Shown here one piece after another: positions 1 to 8,700 of a stretch of DNA of 55,726 nucleotides; positions within the stretch are counted from its first letter, which is position 1, and every line of letters begins with the position of its first letter. The notes beneath the pieces were generated by a model that searched no databases, was not told the DNA's origin, and was given only the letters and a program-made list of their open reading frames with translations. Source of the DNA: Brachionus koreanus (lineage: Eukaryota; Rotifera; Eurotatoria; Ploima; Brachionidae); contig PJRA01000016.1 of assembly GCA_016987375.1 (NCBI GenBank), positions 322,301 through 378,026 of the forward strand, in the 5' to 3' direction. Position numbers and translations under genes: made by a program.

Positions 1-2
1 AA

Positions 3-197
3 TTAATTGATCGATATACTTTAGCGAGTGGAGGCACCGATAATAGCATTAAGCTTTGGGATCTAAGAAATTACCAATGTATCAGTACGCTAATTGGTCA
101 TACTGGTTCGGTTAATTGTCTTCAATTAATTGATGAATATACTTTAGCGAGTGGAAGTAAAGACAGAACCATCAAGATTTGGGATTTATGCTTTTAA
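3..197 (+). CDS. WD40-repeat protein, 3' end (partial)
   Basis: The open frame enters from the left edge and ends at TAA 195-197, giving 64 residues. It shows the end of one WD40 blade (LASGGTDNSIKLWDL), the linker GHTGSVNCLQ and a final blade (LASGSKDRTIKIWDL) closing two residues before the stop. WD40 propellers are protein-binding scaffolds. The two blades share the phrase YTLASG, typical of young, internally duplicated WD40 arrays. The N-terminal domain that would tell its role lies outside the window, so the specific function is unknown. An AATAAA hexamer (196-201) overlaps the stop codon. Confidence 0.85.
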   Translation, partial: LIDRYTLASGGTDNSIKLWDLRNYQCISTLIGHTGSVNCLQLIDEYTLASGSKDRTIKIWDLCF

Positions 198-1491
198 TAA
201 AAAATATTATGATCACATATTTATCATTTTTTTGAAAAACGTAATTATACGTTGATTTTAAGTTCATTTTTTAATGACATGCTAGTAAAAAAAGCAAAGT
301 AAAATTTGTGATCAAATTTCAAGCGCTAAAACTTGTTCAAATGATTTTGCAATTATGAAAAAATGTTTTTTATTTTTTTGCAATATTTATTAATAATTAA
401 TAATTATTTATGCAATTTAACATAATAATTTTTTAATTTAAGTAAATTTGACCATCAAAAAACATTTTTTCTAGGAGTTGAGTGTGCAGATTAATATCTT
501 TAAGCCAGATCTTGGAAATTCAGATAGTGATCTAGTTTTGCTCTGGGCGAGGATTTTAAAAATTAATTTAAAAAATCGCTGATTTGTTATTTATTAATTA
601 TTATTATTATTTATTCATATTAATGCCAATTTTGGCGATGTCAAAAAAAAAAAGTATGAAAAAATAAAATAAAAATCAAATGTTTAGTTTTTTTTTTGTG
701 TCTAATTTTCCATAATTTAAATAATAAATTACATATACCAAATAATGAAGATAATTCAAATAATTATTCATAAAAAATAAGTAAAAATAAGAAGTTTATT
801 CATTTGGTTTTGTTTTTTTGTTTTTATTTTCCCATCGGGTTCTTTCTTTTTTTGTTTCAGAAAGCCTTGATTGACAAATTTAGGAGTAGTTTCCCGTTTT
901 GAACTTTGTCCTTTATCATCAAAAGCAGGTTCTTATTTATTAATGACTTGATTTTGGACCCATTTTTACCCAAAAATAAAATTAGAATTTTAAACATATA
1001 TTTATTAAATATTTAAGATGCAATATTTTCAAGTTTATTCCCAACAATTTGCAAAAGAGAGCATTAAATATGCCATAAAGAATTGCAGTCTGAAAAAAAA
1101 CTAGTAAAAAATTCAGAAAAAGGCTTTTTTGTATGAATAAAATTATTAAACTATCGGATATTTATATGACAGTTGAATAAATTAATGATGAAAAAGATGA
1201 ACCAGAAATTATTGAATCGAGACAAGAGATTTTAATGAAAACTAAATCAGGAGATTTTTTACTGGCAGCGAACAGTGAAGACCGAGATTTGTTGAAAAGG
1301 TCAAATTCAAGTTATAAAAAATTCGAAATTTATTAAAATAATTTAAAATTTTTTTTTTTATTTTTTTTGCAAATAAAATTTTTTGAACCAAAATTCTTTG
1401 CTCTGTCCTAACGAGGTTTGCAAGTAAAAAAAAAATTAACCATAAATTGAATATTTAGAATCTAAATAAATTTTTAATTCTTAAAAAATTT
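198..1491. other. intergenic, AT-rich, no convincing gene
   Basis: About 1.3 kb of homopolymer-rich AT sequence between the WD40 gene and the first tRNA-Asn. The only coding-like piece is a 51-codon open stretch at 1181-1336 (D/E/K-rich, SGDFLLAANSEDRDLL), preceded by an in-frame stop and lacking an ATG near its start. It may be a gene remnant or an unassigned exon. Confidence 0.6.
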
Positions 1492-1508
1492 CGTCCCTAG
1501 GTGGATTC

Positions 1509-1545
<37 letters not shown>

Positions 1546-1565
1546 GCCGATTGCGCCATAGAGAC
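1492..1565 (-). tRNA. tRNA-Asn(GTT), copy 1
   Basis: 74 nt on the minus strand with a full cloverleaf: 7-bp acceptor GTCTCTA/TAGGGAC (one G-T pair), D arm, anticodon stem TTCGG/CCGAA around loop CTGTTAA (anticodon GTT), T arm GGTGG-TTCGAAT-CCACC, and discriminator G. A T6 run just 3' (1484-1489 on the plus strand) is a Pol III terminator. Copies at 4640 and 6946 are identical over all 74 nt. It sits 360 bp upstream of chitinase 1 in the opposite orientation. Confidence 0.97.
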
Positions 1566-1925
1566 TTAATGATATGCTTTTGGTTAAATTCTTATAAGCA
1601 AAATAAAAGCGGGCGTGTATAAAAAGAGAACAAGCCATTTGTAAAATAAAATCACATTTTTTTTTTAACATTTTAAAATGAAAATATTTCAAAATTAAAA
1701 TTTTTCGAATTTTGTACCTTTTCAAATGAAAAAAAAAAAATGAAAAAATTTAACTTGATTAAGATTCTAAAAGTTCTTAAATTCATATCTAATCACATTG
1801 AAATCTTTAAAAACGCAATAAAAACTTAAATGAAAAAACATTTGTTGAGTTCATTGATTAAAGTAAAGCGCACCTAAGCATTCTTTTTTACATAAATAAC
1901 AAATATGTTGTAATTTTAATCAAAA
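1566..1925. promoter_or_regulatory. tRNA-Asn / chitinase 1 divergent spacer
   Basis: 360 bp between the 5' end of the tRNA-Asn gene and the chitinase 1 ATG. It is AT-rich and must hold the chitinase promoter and 5' leader by position. I see no clear TATA box or recognisable operator. Confidence 0.4.
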
Positions 1926-3697
1926 ATGTTGAAAAATTTAATTTTCCTAGTGTTATTTATTAATTTAATCGAGAGAATCTCGAGTAAAAATATTGTATGC
2001 TATACAACCAATTGGTCACAGTACCGACCAGGTCAAGGAAAGTTTTTGCCTGAAAATATTGACCCATTTTTGTGCACTCATTTGATCTATTCATTTGCCA
2101 AATTAGCTGATAACAAATTAGCCCCATATGAATGGAATGATGACTCAACTGACTGGTCCAAGGGAATGTATGAGCGCACAACTGACTTGAAAAAGATAAA
2201 CCCAAATTTGAAAATACTTTTAGCCGTGGGAGGATGGAATATGGGATCACAGCCTTTCATTCAAATGGTCGCTAGTGAAACTACATTGAATGATTTTGTA
2301 GAGCATTCGGTAAAGTTTTTAAAAGAACGAAAATTTGATGGGCTTGATTTAGACTGGGAATATCCAAGTAAAATTTAGCTAAATTAAGTCTAAAACAAAA
2401 TAATTATTTTTCATCTCATTTTTAGCTGGATACAAAAATCAATTTACTAGGCTTGTTCAAGTAATTTTGTTCAAATTTAATAAAACTTTACCAAGTCAAA
2501 ATAATTAACTCTTAGTTAATTTTGATTACAAATTTGGTTAAAATTTTAAAAATTAATTTTTTTTTTCAGAAATTAAAAGCTCGATATAGTTCAGAAAATT
2601 TAATGGTTACTGCTGCTGTTGCTGCTGGTAAATCAAATATAGACGAGTCCTACGACATACCAGCTTTGGCTCAGTAAGATAAATCAATTTTATTAATAAA
2701 CTAAAAAAGAGAAAAAATTTTATTTTTTAAAGGTATCTCGATTTTTTGAATATAATGACCTATGTATTATAAATTTTTTAACTATTTTTATTGTTTGCTT
2801 TAATTATTTTAATTTATTAGGATTATCATGGTCAATGGGAAAGTTTTACAGGCCATAATGCGCCATTGTATGCTAGACCAAATGAGAGTGGCGATCAAGC
2901 TATTTTAAATATTGATTTTACTGTAAACTATTACATTCAAAATGGATATCCAGCTAATAAAATCAATTTGGGCCTTGCAACTTATGGTAGATCATTTACT
3001 TTGTTTGTTAATAGTTTGAATAACTTAGGAGCCACAACTGTTGGAGGCGGAACAGCCGGACAAGTATAAGATAATTTTAATTTAGCAATTATTTACTCTT
3101 TTGCAGTTTACTAGAGAAAAAGGATTTTTGTCTTATTATGAAATATGTCAAAATTTTAATGCTGGTTGGACTAGACGATGGAATGATGATCACAAAGTTC
3201 CATTTGCATTCAGTGGCAATCAATGGGTGGGTTATGACGACACAACTAGCTTAGGCATCAAAGTAGAATATGCAAAAAGTAAAAATTTAGGTGGAGTTAT
3301 GTTTTGGGCCATGGATTTGGACGATTTTGATGGAACTTTCTGTAACAAAGGCAAATATCCATTGATGAGTCATGTTAAACAGCTTTGGAATGGTGATTCA
3401 ACAGTAACCCAAACAACTCCTGGATCAACTATCTATACACATTCAACTGTCTCTTCATTTTCTTCATCCACTTCTACTTCTATTTCAACAACTGTATCAA
3501 ATACAAATTCAGCTTGCTATAATGGACAAGGCTACTATGCAGATGTTGCTGCTAATTGTGAAAAATATTACTTTTGCCAATCTACCTCTGCTAATAGTTT
3601 TACTATTTTTACTTTTAACTGTCCGGCCGGTCTTTTATTTGACCAAAATTCAGGGGTCTGTAATTGGCCTGATTTAGTAACATGCAATAGAAACTAA
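1926..3697 (+). CDS. GH18 chitinase with C-terminal chitin-binding domain (chitinase 1)
   Basis: Six exons read in frame: 1926-2367, 2426-2460, 2570-2673, 2733-2763, 2821-3063 and 3107-3697, 481 residues. A hydrophobic signal peptide (about residues 1-20) is followed by a GH18 barrel: YTTNWSQYRPG start, LLAVGGWN strand, catalytic DGLDLDWEYP (the Glu is the proton donor), MTYDYHGQW and a C-terminal GGVMFWAMDLDDF. A Ser/Thr-rich linker (probably O-glycosylated) leads to a six-cysteine CBM14/peritrophin-A domain. The protein should be secreted and cleave beta-1,4-GlcNAc polymers; all catalytic acids are present. Introns are 43-109 nt. A paralogue follows at 4948. AATAAA at 3769. Whether it serves digestion, moulting-like remodelling or eggshell is not visible. 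Confidence 0.93.
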
Positions 3698-3911
3698 ACT
3701 TTTTGCATTAATTTTTGTTTAACACTAAAAAAATAATAAGAATATTGCTTGAAATGATTAAAAATTTTAATAAATGTCAAAAAAATCCTAATTTTGATTA
3801 AATTATTGACCACATTTGACCAAATGCTCATGATTACAGTATTTATACTTAATATCATAAAGCGTACCTTTTTGATAGTCATTATAATAAATCTGTTAAT
3901 GTTGAGTAATC

Positions 3912-4034
3912 ATGATTGCCATCTACAACCTGCATGGCGGTAAGTTAGAAGTTGATGATTCAGCACTGCTTGAAGCAATTTTTTATTCTAAACTAGAACT
4001 GCGTTTAACCTCTTTTACTGACGAAGTTGACTGA
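3912..4034 (+). CDS. possible small ORF, 40 aa, unrecognised
   Basis: ATG to TGA with 40 codons (begins MIAIYNLHGGKLEVDDS, ends SFTDEVD). Its base composition is visibly richer in G and C than the flanks and it uses all three codon positions in a coding-like way. It has no signal peptide or membrane segment and I do not recognise the family. It could be a genuine micro-ORF, an orphan exon or a captured fragment. There is no clear transcription context. Confidence 0.25.
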   Translation: MIAIYNLHGGKLEVDDSALLEAIFYSKLELRLTSFTDEVD

Positions 4035-4555
4035 GAATTTGGAGAAGAAAAAAATTTTCTTTAACTTTATTTTAATTGATCAGTGGATATTTTTCTTGGC
4101 TACAAACTTAACCTGAAAAATCATTCAAATCAATAGCCTTTAAATTTTAAAATTGAGATTAAAGTTCTGATTGAAATTACAGCCTATAACACTTTTAAAT
4201 TGGGATTTTTTTCTTCAAATCGTTTGTTTTCTCAAAAAGACCTATAGAACATTCATTTAAATCATCGTTCCATTCATATGATTAATGTTTTAATAATAAT
4301 TAATAAATGGCATGTCTCGATCAATTTTGAAAGTAAAAATTCAAAATTATTTCAAGCCGAATTAATATCAGAAATAAACATTACTCGATTTTGAATTATT
4401 ATCATCTATTTTTATGATTGACTGGCTATTTCTAAATCATTTATTTAAACAATTACAATTATTATTTATCATATTTTTAGCTACAGACTTTACTCACAGA
4501 GGATATGACTAAAAGATAGAAAAAAATTCAAAGAACCATTAATATTTTATTTTTT

Positions 4556-4630
4556 AAAATATGATAAAATTTTAATTTGTAAAATATGATAAAATTTTAA
4601 TTTGTAAAATATGATAAAATTTTAATTTGT
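4556..4630. repeat. 25-bp tandem repeat, three exact copies
   Basis: The unit starting AAAATATGATAAAATTTTAA occurs at 4556, 4581 and 4606 without a mismatch. It ends directly at the shared AAAAAATTTC that precedes the 3' end of the second tRNA-Asn, so it lies just downstream of that tRNA's terminator. Confidence 0.95.
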
Positions 4631-4639
4631 AAAAAATTT

Positions 4640-4656
4640 CGTCCCTAGGTGGATTC

Positions 4657-4693
<37 letters not shown>

Positions 4694-4713
4694 GCCGATT
4701 GCGCCATAGAGAC
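4640..4713 (-). tRNA. tRNA-Asn(GTT), copy 2
   Basis: 74 nt, identical to copy 1, same orientation, with the same AAATTTTTT terminator context on the minus strand. It lies 234 bp upstream of chitinase 2, repeating the tRNA-Asn/chitinase arrangement at 1492-1926. Confidence 0.97.
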
Positions 4714-4947
4714 CTGTTAGTGAGATGTTATTTTGAAATAAATTAAATTCTTAAAAAATTTATTGTTAAAAAAAACTAACTATTAAAATATCAAAAAAAA
4801 ATTCGTAAAACACAATCTTTTTAGTTGACAATTTTTATTTCTCTAAATTATTTACTTAAATAAACGATACAAGTTCTTTTTTTATATGAGTACAATTTTT
4901 TCTATAAAAGTATAAATTAAATAGTTTTGGTTATTAATGTTAACAAA

Positions 4948-6543
4948 ATGATTTTATTTATAATTATTGCACTATTGTTTCATTTTAGTTGCGCTAAACG
5001 CATCATATGCTATACAACAAGTTGGTCTCAATACAGGCCAGGTAATGCAAGGTTTCTACCAGAAGATATTGATCCATTCCTATGCACTCACATTATTTAC
5101 TCATTTGTTAAAATAAATGAAACTAATTTGGTACCTGTTGAATGGAATGATGATAGTTCTAAATCAATGACAGGCATGTATGAGCGTATTGTTAATTTAA
5201 AAACAAAAAATCCTCGTCTTAAAGTTCTTTTGGCTGTTGGAGGGGCCAATTTTGCAAATGAACATTTTGATAATATCGTTAATGATGATACTGAACTAAA
5301 TAAATTTGGTGATAATGCTGTCAAATTTCTGAAGGATAGGAATTTTGATGGACTTGATATTGATTGGGAATATCCCATCGGAAATAAAATTGGATTTAGT
5401 AATCTGGTTATGGTAAGGTTTTATTTAAATAAAATTTGAAAGATTTTTTTTTGTTTTATCTTTAATTAGAACTTGAAAAAAAAATTTCAAAAGAACGATC
5501 TTTTGTTATCAGCTGCAGTGGCAGCGAGTAAAATTAATATACAAAGTTCATATGATTTAGCTTTTATTTCTAAGTAATATTCTCATTCAAAAATTAGTCT
5601 TTAATAATTTAATTCATTGTATATTAAAATCTAAGTTTCATTGATTTTTTAAATGTAATGACTTATGATTATCACGGCTCATGGGAAAATTCAACTGGTC
5701 ATGTTGCGCCTTTATTTTCAAGAAGTTCTGAAGACCAAGAACAAAAGCAGTATAATGTTAATTTCACAATTAGTTATTATATTGATAATGGATTTCCATC
5801 GGAAAAAATAAATCTTGGTTTTGCTTGTTATGGCAAGTCATACTCTCTTAAGAGCAAAGAAAAAATTAAATATGGCAGTGTGGCAAAAAGTAGTGGATTC
5901 GCAGGCAAAGTAACTAATTCAGAATAAATAAAATACAAATTTTAACTTTAAAATTTAAAAATAATTAATTTTTTAGGGATAAAATTTTTTTATTTCTTCT
6001 TTTATCAAAAATTACTTTTTTTGATTGAAAAGTTTTATCTAGTATACAAGGGAAAATGGCACATTGGCCTATTATGAAATATGTGAACGATTAAAAGAAG
6101 ACTGGATTTTTGAATGGGATGATGAGCACAAAGTGCCGTTTGCTTTTAAAGATGATCAATTTATAGGATACGAAAATAATAGAAGTTTAGAAGAGAAAAT
6201 TAGATATTTGGAAGACAAAAATTTGGGTGGTATTATGTTTTGGTCTATAGATATGGACGATTTTTCTGGTTCATTTTGCCAAAAAGGCAAATATCCATTA
6301 GTTAAAGCTGCAAAAAAAATTTATTTGTTCAAAAAAAACACAAAACCAAAGAAAAAATTCATTAATCATTGTATCAATGGTGATGGTATTTACATTGACC
6401 TGAGAGATGGTTGCGAGCATTATTTTACTTGTGAGAACACTAAAACGTCACATTTTAGGGTCAAGATGTTTCGGTGTCCTGATGGAACTTTATTTGACAA
6501 AAATATTATCGCTTGTAATTTTGAAAAATTTGTTGATTGTTAG
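4948..6543 (+). CDS. GH18 chitinase with C-terminal chitin-binding domain (chitinase 2)
   Basis: Four exons in frame: 4948-5412, 5470-5573, 5636-5909, 6043-6543, 447 residues. I chose ATG 4948 because it places a clean signal peptide (MILFIIIALLFHFSCA) directly before the mature RIICYTTSW start. The catalytic motif DGLDIDWEYP and MTYDYHGSW are intact, as is GGIMFWSIDMDDF. The usual VGGWN strand reads VGGAN. The linker to the six-Cys CBM14 domain is short and Lys-rich rather than Ser/Thr-rich. Three introns are shared in position and phase with chitinase 1; two chitinase 1 introns (after WEYP and after MTY) are absent and an intron 14 codons beyond WEYP replaces the first. AATAAA at 6566. Secreted chitinase by family knowledge. 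Confidence 0.92.
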
Positions 6544-6579
6544 TTTTATTTAAGAAAATTTTTTTAATAAAAAAAAATT

Positions 6580-6661
6580 CGCTGCGAACAGGATTTGAAC
6601 CTGTGCGGGAATAACCCAACAGATTTCAAGTCTGTCGCCTTAACCACTCGGCCATCGCAGC
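6580..6661 (-). tRNA. tRNA-Ser(TGA)
   Basis: 82 nt on the minus strand. Acceptor GCTGCGA/TCGCAGC, anticodon stem ACAGA/TCTGT around CTTGAAA (anticodon TGA), a long variable arm (GGG/CCC stem) as expected for tRNA-Ser, T arm with GTTCGAA, discriminator G. A run of T residues follows on the minus strand. Its 3' end lies 36 nt beyond the chitinase 2 stop, so the two genes converge. Confidence 0.96.
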
Positions 6662-6945
6662 TTATTAAAAAATATGTTTGCTATAAATCATTATTTTTAA
6701 AATATTTCATTTTAATCGCACTGATAAGAAACATTATTCAAAACAAAATGATAAAATTTTATTAATTTAATTTAAATATGTAATAAAAAAATTCCTAAAA
6801 AATTCGTTTAATTGATAAAACATTTTCAAACTAAATTAACTCTTATTATTTTATGTTAAATAATTAAATAAAATAAATAAAAAAAAATAAATTTTATAAA
6901 TATTGATTTCTTTTAAAAAATTTGAAAAAAATAATTTTTCAACAG

Positions 6946-6965
6946 GTCTCTATGGCGCAATCGGC

Positions 6966-7002
<37 letters not shown>

Positions 7003-7019
7003 GAATCCACCTAGGGACG
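6946..7019 (+). tRNA. tRNA-Asn(GTT), copy 3
   Basis: 74 nt on the plus strand, identical to copies 1 and 2, followed by a T9 Pol III terminator (from about 7023). It is 226 bp upstream of the Y-box gene, in the same direction. Confidence 0.97.
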
Positions 7020-7245
7020 AGCTTTTTTTTTATTTATCTGTCACCTTAATAATTAAATTTCAAAACTAACGCGTTTTTCAATCAGCTATTGCACAATCAA
7101 CCTTTTTGAAATTATTTGTGATATGATGAAATTACTACAAGCCTTCATAAAACCTCCCTAAATAGCTAAAAAAAAAAAGTTATTTTTAAATTTAGGTTGA
7201 TATTTTAAATTAATAATTATCTTTAGTCCCGAGTTTCTATTCAAA

Positions 7246-8136
7246 ATGGCTGAAACCGATGAAAAGCAATTAGAAGTGAATGTTGATCAAGAAAATTCAG
7301 CTGAAAAAAACGCTGAAAAATCAATAATTGAGAAACCAGTAGTTTTAAAAGAAATCACGGGAACAGTTAAATGGTTTAATGTAAAAACTGGCTATGGGTT
7401 TATTCATCGCGATGATTTAAATGAAGATATTTTTGTTCATCAGACCGGAATAGTAAAGAACAATAAGAACAAAAATAGAGGTGTGGGTAATGGAGAAAAG
7501 GTTAAATTTGATATAGTTCAGGGTAAAAAAGGACTAGAAGCTGCCAATTTAACTAGACCGGATGGTGATCCAGTAAAAGGTTCTAAATATGCTCGTTCTA
7601 AATATAACTATAAAAAAAACAGAAAACCGTTGTATCGAAGACTGAAATCAAATGAAAATAATGAACCAGAGAACAACCAAAATGATATAGAAGAAAATTT
7701 TAATGAACAGAAATCAAATTTACCTCCTAGAAATCAGAGAAGGCGCCAACAAAAGCCTAAAATAAGTGAGAGTACTAATCATTCACAAAATAACAACCAA
7801 ATTAGAAATTATAACCCGAGAAATAACTATCAAGAAGCTAGAAATTATCCAAGAGAACCTAGAAATCAGTTCGATCAGCGTTTTCAAAGGGGAAATTATC
7901 GATCATTTGTCAATCGCAATAGATATGTGAATAATGGCCAAAGAAATATGAATAGAAGATTCGAATTACAAGAGCCAATATCACAAGAAATGCAAGTTGA
8001 TAACCGATATTATCAACGTCCAATGGTACGCTACCAAGGTAATTATAACAGGCCAAGACGAGGACAATATCCAGCACCACGACGTTTTGATCAGCCAGAA
8101 AATAATGAAACTCAAGAAACAACAGGACAGATTTAG
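7246..8136 (+). CDS. Y-box / cold-shock-domain RNA-binding protein
   Basis: Single-exon ORF of 296 residues. An acidic N-terminal arm (1-35) precedes a cold-shock domain at about 38-110 with GTVKWFNVKTGYGFI (RNP1) and EDIFVHQTGI (RNP2), then GEKVKFDIV, GLEAANLTRP and GSKYA, the vertebrate YBX pattern. The C-terminal half is disordered and rich in Arg, Asn, Gln and Tyr (RG/RNY-type), like YBX tails that bind RNA and form mRNP particles. Expected role: packaging and translational control of mRNA in the cytoplasm. A TTTAG acceptor-like site about 20 nt upstream of the ATG could be a 5'-UTR or spliced-leader acceptor. AATAAA at 8175. The exact paralogue (YBX or Lin-28-less CSD) is not decidable. 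Confidence 0.93.
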   Translation: MAETDEKQLEVNVDQENSAEKNAEKSIIEKPVVLKEITGTVKWFNVKTGYGFIHRDDLNEDIFVHQTGIVKNNKNKNRGVGNGEKVKFDIVQGKKGLEAANLTRPDGDPVKGSKYARSKYNYKKNRKPLYRRLKSNENNEPENNQNDIEENFNEQKSNLPPRNQRRRQQKPKISESTNHSQNNNQIRNYNPRNNYQEARNYPREPRNQFDQRFQRGNYRSFVNRNRYVNNGQRNMNRRFELQEPISQEMQVDNRYYQRPMVRYQGNYNRPRRGQYPAPRRFDQPENNETQETTGQI

Positions 8137-8360
8137 GAATTGTTTTTTTTTTAATTTTACTATTCACAGGGTTAAATAAAATTATAAAAATTGAATTGAT
8201 TAAATATGAAAAAAAAAGGTTTAGTAAAATTTAATAATAAAATATGCCTCGGATAATTTTTTTTAATTTTCTAATAAATTTTAATGTGTTTATTTAGAAT
8301 TTTAGTTCATGCTAGAAAATCCGAAAATTCAATTGTTTTTTCTGTAACTTTTATATTTAC

Positions 8361-8700
8361 TTATTCACTCCTTGTGGAGCATAGAATCATTACTTTTGAT
8401 TTTAACTCAAGTCGATCTTTTGCCATTATCCTTGCTTCTCCCCATGTCATTCGCGTTCAAGTAATTGTTGACCTCTATGTAACTGCTGGTCTTTAAACCT
8501 TACGTCGCCCTTTGGGTGTCCATTGAGTTGCATTTTTTGGTTTCGTTTTTTTCTATCATTCTAACTACAAGCCAAAGACATAGCAATCTTTTGTTCTTAA
8601 TGCATTGACTTAATGACCATGAATTTTTTCTTCTGTATATGTCAGAAGCCGGTGTATCCCCTGAATCCTCTGCCAGCTTCCAGTTTGGAAGGTGTAATTT
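8361..8700 (-). mobile_element. LINE (non-LTR retrotransposon) 3'-end relic 1
   Basis: Read on the minus strand in three frames, this gives the conserved tail of a LINE reverse-transcriptase ORF: IKNKRL followed by a degenerate LGHVVRM-like stretch, QWTPKGRRKV, RPAVT, MTWGEARIMAKDRLE, then CSTRSE and a stop at 8361-8363. Frameshifts and stops (for example RRKV-stop-RPAV) show it is dead. The order of motifs matches the C-terminal end of LINE pol proteins that finish near ALCSTRSED. Only the last ~110 codons survive, consistent with 5' truncation. Confidence 0.75.

Larger units (their letters stand above)
3698..4639. other. intergenic between chitinases
   Basis: AT-rich spacer holding the chitinase 1 3' UTR, a coding-like 40-codon ORF (3912-4034, listed separately) and the 25-bp tandem repeat at 4556-4630. 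I see nothing else interpretable. Confidence 0.5.

Noticed and set aside
1543..1725. 60-codon minus-strand frame
   Set aside because: Runs into the tRNA-Asn gene.
4556..4630. CRISPR-like array
   Set aside because: The three 25-bp copies are contiguous with no spacers, in an animal genome; a plain tandem repeat.
8284..8496. 70-codon plus-strand frame
   Set aside because: Antisense to the LINE relic, which gives ordered protein motifs on the minus strand.
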